Assembly: GCA_018475625.1 (NCBI GenBank)
Contig: JAAKEZ010000012.1
Location: 1 to 64,000, forward strand
Reading direction: 5' to 3'
Length of the DNA stretch: 64,000 bases
Origin: Candidatus Bathyarchaeota archaeon A05DMB-2
GTDB lineage: Archaea > Thermoproteota > Bathyarchaeia > Bathyarchaeales > Bathycorpusculaceae
Shown here in pieces: positions 61,615-64,000 of this stretch (position 1 is its first letter; every line of letters starts with the position of its first letter). The position numbers were made by a program, and so were the translations under genes. The notes under the pieces were generated by a model that saw nothing but the letters and a program-made list of their open reading frames with translations, had not been told where the DNA came from and did not search any database.

Positions 61615-62370
61615 ATGAGGCTAAGCCTATCCAACGGAATCTTCTCCAAATACAGCTTAGACGAGAACCTGACTGCCATTAAACGGTTAGGCTTCGAGAA
61701 TTTGGAGTTTAACATGAAATCCGTGGAGGAGAACGATGAGGATTCCGTTTACGCCGCGAAGGAGCTTATTGACGCGCTTGGACTGCACTGTTTGACTCTA
61801 CACGCTGCCACGCTGCACGTGAAAAACGAGAGCGAAATCCCGAAAGCCATCTACTACGGGCGCGTGTCGGCGGATTTCGCCAGCAAACTCTCAGCCCCCG
61901 TGCTCGTGATCCACTCCAACGTCTCACGCAAGCTGCCGGAAAAACTTCGAAACAAGTTTATGAAAGAGATTTTCAGGAAAGTAGGTTCCTATGCGGAAAG
62001 CTTGGACCTCAGACTTGCCTTGGAGAACCTTTCATACGCGTCAAGCGGCTTCGGCAAGAACGTCGCAGAACTCGAAGAAGTCCTGAGTGTAATAGATGAA
62101 GGGACAGTGGGCATAACCTTGGATTTTTGCCATGCTGAAACTTCAGGACAAACACACAGTCTTCTTGAAAAATACCACAGTAAACTCTTCAACGTCCACA
62201 TAAGCAACAGAGCACACAAACCTTTCGTCGTGGAAACTCCCAGCCTGAAAACTTTCCTCACAAAACTTCAAGATTACGGCTACAGCGGATCATTAACCAT
62301 AGAGCTCAGCAGCAAATGCGCAATTGCAGAAGTTCAGAAAACCAAAGCAGTTCTGGAAAAGCTGGTTTAA
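61615..62370 (+). CDS. sugar phosphate isomerase/epimerase-like TIM-barrel protein
   Basis: 251 residues of the AP endonuclease family 2 (xylose isomerase-like TIM barrel): MRLSLSNGIFSKYSLDENLTAIKRLGFENLEF, LVIHSNVS, LALENLSY with the metal-binding Glu, ITLDFCHAE (Asp/His), NVHISNRAH and a final LTIELSSK. Metal ligands for Zn or Mn are present. It may isomerise a sugar or be a divergent endonuclease IV; it lacks the full endonuclease IV motif set. 78 bp after the B12/radical SAM gene. Confidence 0.85.
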   Translation: MRLSLSNGIFSKYSLDENLTAIKRLGFENLEFNMKSVEENDEDSVYAAKELIDALGLHCLTLHAATLHVKNESEIPKAIYYGRVSADFASKLSAPVLVIHSNVSRKLPEKLRNKFMKEIFRKVGSYAESLDLRLALENLSYASSGFGKNVAELEEVLSVIDEGTVGITLDFCHAETSGQTHSLLEKYHSKLFNVHISNRAHKPFVVETPSLKTFLTKLQDYGYSGSLTIELSSKCAIAEVQKTKAVLEKLV

Positions 62371-62430
62371 TAAGGCGAAACCAGCATAAAGCAGGCAAAT
62401 TAATCTAAGAAGGGTTGTGGAGGTGACCAG

Positions 62431-62574
62431 ATGACTCAAGTTGGAGAAATATACCTTTGCAAAATCTGCGGGAACTCGGTAGAGGTTGTTGCGGCTGGCG
62501 CTGGAAGGCTTGTGTGTTGCGGGCAACCCATGGAACTGATAGGCAACATAGATGATGACGAGGATGAAGCTTAG
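62431..62574 (+). CDS. 47-residue desulforedoxin-like iron protein
   Basis: ATG at 62431 with GGAGGTGA before it. Sequence [18 protein letters not shown], then [11 protein letters not shown] and a DDDEDE tail. Cys-x2-Cys and Cys-Cys form the FeS4 centre of desulforedoxin or the N-terminal domain of desulfoferrodoxin. It should take part in oxygen-stress or electron transfer. It precedes the cupin gene by 60 bp. Confidence 0.88.
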   Translation: MTQVGEIYLCKICGNSVEVVAAGAGRLVCCGQPMELIGNIDDDEDEA

Positions 62575-62633
62575 CCAACCCCATCCCGTAAAGTTAAAAA
62601 CACTCAACGAGCGTTATTACGGAGGCGATTGAA

Positions 62634-62894
62634 ATGAAGCCCAAAGTCAAGAAACCGACCTCTCAAGAGCGGCGAGAAGCTGAATCGTGGCCCATCTGGG
62701 AGAAAGAAGAATCAACTTTCCCATGGGAATATGATGAGCAGGAAACCTGCTTGATTCTTGAAGGCAAAGCAGTCGTGAAATGTCCTGAAGGAACCGTGGA
62801 GTTTGGTGCGGGCGACTACGTCGTATTCCCGCAGGGGCTCAGATGTACGTGGGACATAAAGGAGAAAATTAGGAAACACTACAAGTTTGGGTAA
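62634..62894 (+). CDS. small cupin domain protein
   Basis: 86 residues: WPIWEKEESTFPWEYDEQETCLILEGKAVVKC, GAGDYVVFPQGLRCTWDI. This is the minimal cupin fold seen in DUF861/EutQ-like proteins. The usual first metal His is replaced, so metal binding is uncertain. RBS GGAGGCG precedes the ATG. Role unknown; sugar or small-molecule binding is typical. Confidence 0.85.
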   Translation: MKPKVKKPTSQERREAESWPIWEKEESTFPWEYDEQETCLILEGKAVVKCPEGTVEFGAGDYVVFPQGLRCTWDIKEKIRKHYKFG

Positions 62895-62918
62895 ATCACC
62901 CCTCGTCTCGGCATCGGT

Positions 62919-63015
62919 TCATGAACGGAGAATTGCACCCAGTTTTTCCAAGTAGTCAAACATCACGCAGTGTCCTTTTCCTTCAAAGATTTCCAGCTTC
63001 GCGCCGGGGCTACCT
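62919..63015 (-). pseudogene. truncated alpha/beta-hydrolase C-terminus
   Basis: The minus strand reads SPGAKLEIFEGKGHCVMFDYLEKLGAIL and then TGA at 62919-62921. This is the C-terminal end of an alpha/beta hydrolase, with the catalytic His in GKGHCVMF. No upstream part exists: coding sequence stops at about 63015, where a short AT-rich sequence leads into the integrase gene. It is a gene cut by a rearrangement next to a recombinase. Confidence 0.65.
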
Positions 63016-63041
63016 TTCCCCTATTGTAATTTATACCGTTT

Positions 63042-64000
63042 TTAGTGTGGTGTCGTTGTTTCTGCGGTGATTTCTTGTTTGAGCTTCTGCTTCAATGCTT
63101 TAAGCAACGTGTCCACGTGGTCTTGGTCATGGCTTGTTTTCGCGCCCGCTGTTATCACGGTTCTATGAGGCAATGATAGCGCTTTTTCGGTCAAGATTTC
63201 CTCAGGGTTCAAACCTAAAGCTCTAACCATTTCCTTCAGCATCTCCACTCTGCTGGGCTTCGTCTTAGGCTTCACGCACACGCCTGAAGCGGCGTAAACG
63301 CCCCTCAGGAACTCAGTGCCCTTCATCTGAATATCATGATACGTGCTTATGGTGTGACCCATCATGTACTCGATGTAGTCTGTTTGTACGCCTAACGCTG
63401 CCATCTGCGTCCTGAAGAACTTACGTATGCTGTGCGGTCTCATGGTGTAGCGTCTTCCAACCTTGCTTCCCAGCAGTCCTGCTTGAGCCATAAGCCTGTG
63501 CAGCACGTTATAGACCTGGGACGGCGTCAGCGGCTTAACAATTTTGGAGTGTTCGTCGCGTATCAGCGGCGACTCGCCGTCAAAGCTTTCAGGCGGGATC
63601 TTGTTGGGTAATCCGCCGTTTCTGCGTGCCTCCAAATACGCTTTCAAGTAGTCCGCGGCTTCTTTTCCTATGAAGGTGTCGTAGTCATGGTATTTCCCCT
63701 TGGTTATCGTCGCCTCCACGTGAATGTGGAGTGGCGCCGTGCCTCTTTCCAAGTCGTGTCTCACGTGCCTGTAGCGAAGTTTGCACAGGGTCCCGATTCT
63801 GAAGGCACCAAGCGCAAGCATTGAAACGATGACTTTGCCTCTCACGTCCGCCAGGTCTATGAGCTGGGCGATTTCTTCAGGTGTGGGCGCTCGGTCTCGG
63901 CTTACAACGTACTTGCGGAACTTGTACGGCAGCGACAGGCTTAAGCCGTTTACCCTGAAGAAGGTTTTAACGGCTTTAACGCAGTTGGCTATGTGGCCTG
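63042..64000 (-). CDS. tyrosine recombinase/integrase (5' end beyond window)
   Basis: The frame is open to the window edge, beyond the Met at 63845, with N-terminal sequence AVKTFFRVNGLSLSLPYKFRKYVVSRDRAPTPEEIAQLIDLA upstream of it. Catalytic residues: Arg in GAFRIGTLCKLRYRHV, His-x-x-Arg in PHSIRKFFRTQ, His in MGHTIS, and Tyr in LRGVYAASG. The C-terminal 70 residues are an extra tail. It is a phage- or plasmid-type integrase rather than the short XerA. Probably one end of an integrated element lying beyond the window. Confidence 0.88.
   Translation of the reverse strand, partial: GHIANCVKAVKTFFRVNGLSLSLPYKFRKYVVSRDRAPTPEEIAQLIDLADVRGKVIVSMLALGAFRIGTLCKLRYRHVRHDLERGTAPLHIHVEATITKGKYHDYDTFIGKEAADYLKAYLEARRNGGLPNKIPPESFDGESPLIRDEHSKIVKPLTPSQVYNVLHRLMAQAGLLGSKVGRRYTMRPHSIRKFFRTQMAALGVQTDYIEYMMGHTISTYHDIQMKGTEFLRGVYAASGVCVKPKTKPSRVEMLKEMVRALGLNPEEILTEKALSLPHRTVITAGAKTSHDQDHVDTLLKALKQKLKQEITAETTTPH

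Noticed and set aside
63042-63845. Reading the integrase as complete with a start at 63845
   Set aside because: The frame continues to the window edge with typical recombinase sequence before the Met, so the gene is cut by the window rather than starting there.

Overview
The window is archaeal chromosomal DNA. The evidence is an archaeal 16S rRNA 3' end with an anti-Shine-Dalgarno CCTCC, archaeal-type LeuRS, IleRS, TrpRS and PheRS, aIF2-beta, Trm1, THEP1, DUF373, DUF424, DUF1512 and COG1340 proteins, TATA promoters with some leaderless starts, and a tRNA-Trp split by introns. Mid GC, the many exported kelch, beta-helix and PQQ-type surface proteins, the RAM-domain sensors and the lack of methanogenesis or photosynthesis genes best fit a TACK-type mesophile such as Bathyarchaeia. 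That assignment is inference.

Layout. 1-49 is the end of 16S rRNA, with no 23S behind it. 331-6894 holds leuS, a prenyl synthase, an MFS transporter and a SPASM radical SAM enzyme. 6.9-9.2 kb holds a decayed gene, a surface coiled-coil protein and the first copy of a dispersed non-coding element. 9.3-15.8 kb is regulatory and information-processing (Lrp plus RHH operon, YchF-like GTPase, cis-prenyltransferase, DUF373, COG1340, aIF2-beta plus DUF424). 15.9-20.7 kb is cell-surface (beta-helix protein, second copy of the element, GT39-type transferase, kelch protein). 20.7-26.6 kb is mixed housekeeping (DUF429, THEP1, Trm1, ProC, HAD), with a secreted protein paired with a membrane-bound winged-helix protein. 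27.3-30.1 kb is a three-gene operon of GNAT, an unrecognised 450-aa protein and an HExxH protein. 31.2-33.0 kb is accessory: repeat units, a MazF-type toxin-antitoxin pair bracketed by a direct repeat, and a small orphan. 33.1-41.3 kb has ileS plus a zinc-finger peptide, tRNA-Ala(CGC), a nitroreductase, an S2P protease and an NfnAB-like operon with a tandem-RAM sensor. 41.5-42.4 kb has the twice-interrupted tRNA-Trp, a decayed Fe-S protein and a solitary 5S rRNA. 42.5-49.2 kb has DUF1512, MetAP, a flavin reductase, TrpRS and an ABC exporter. 49.8-54.7 kb has small metal-binding proteins, an acyltransferase and a large PQQ-propeller surface protein split by a frameshift. 55.5-58.8 kb is pheST plus a basic peptide. 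59.1-62.9 kb has a methyltransferase, a B12/radical SAM enzyme, a TIM-barrel protein, a desulforedoxin-like peptide and a cupin. The window ends inside a tyrosine recombinase beside a truncated alpha/beta-hydrolase.

Themes. Four aminoacyl-tRNA synthetase loci and two tRNAs are present, and two of the synthetase operons end in tiny basic or zinc-binding proteins. Several promoters carry clear symmetrical or phased repeats next to their TATA boxes. The most unusual items are the doubly interrupted tRNA-Trp with an internal methylation-guide signature, the unlinked rRNA genes, the GNAT/unknown/HExxH operon, the MFS plus peptide-modifying radical SAM pair, and the dispersed non-coding elements.
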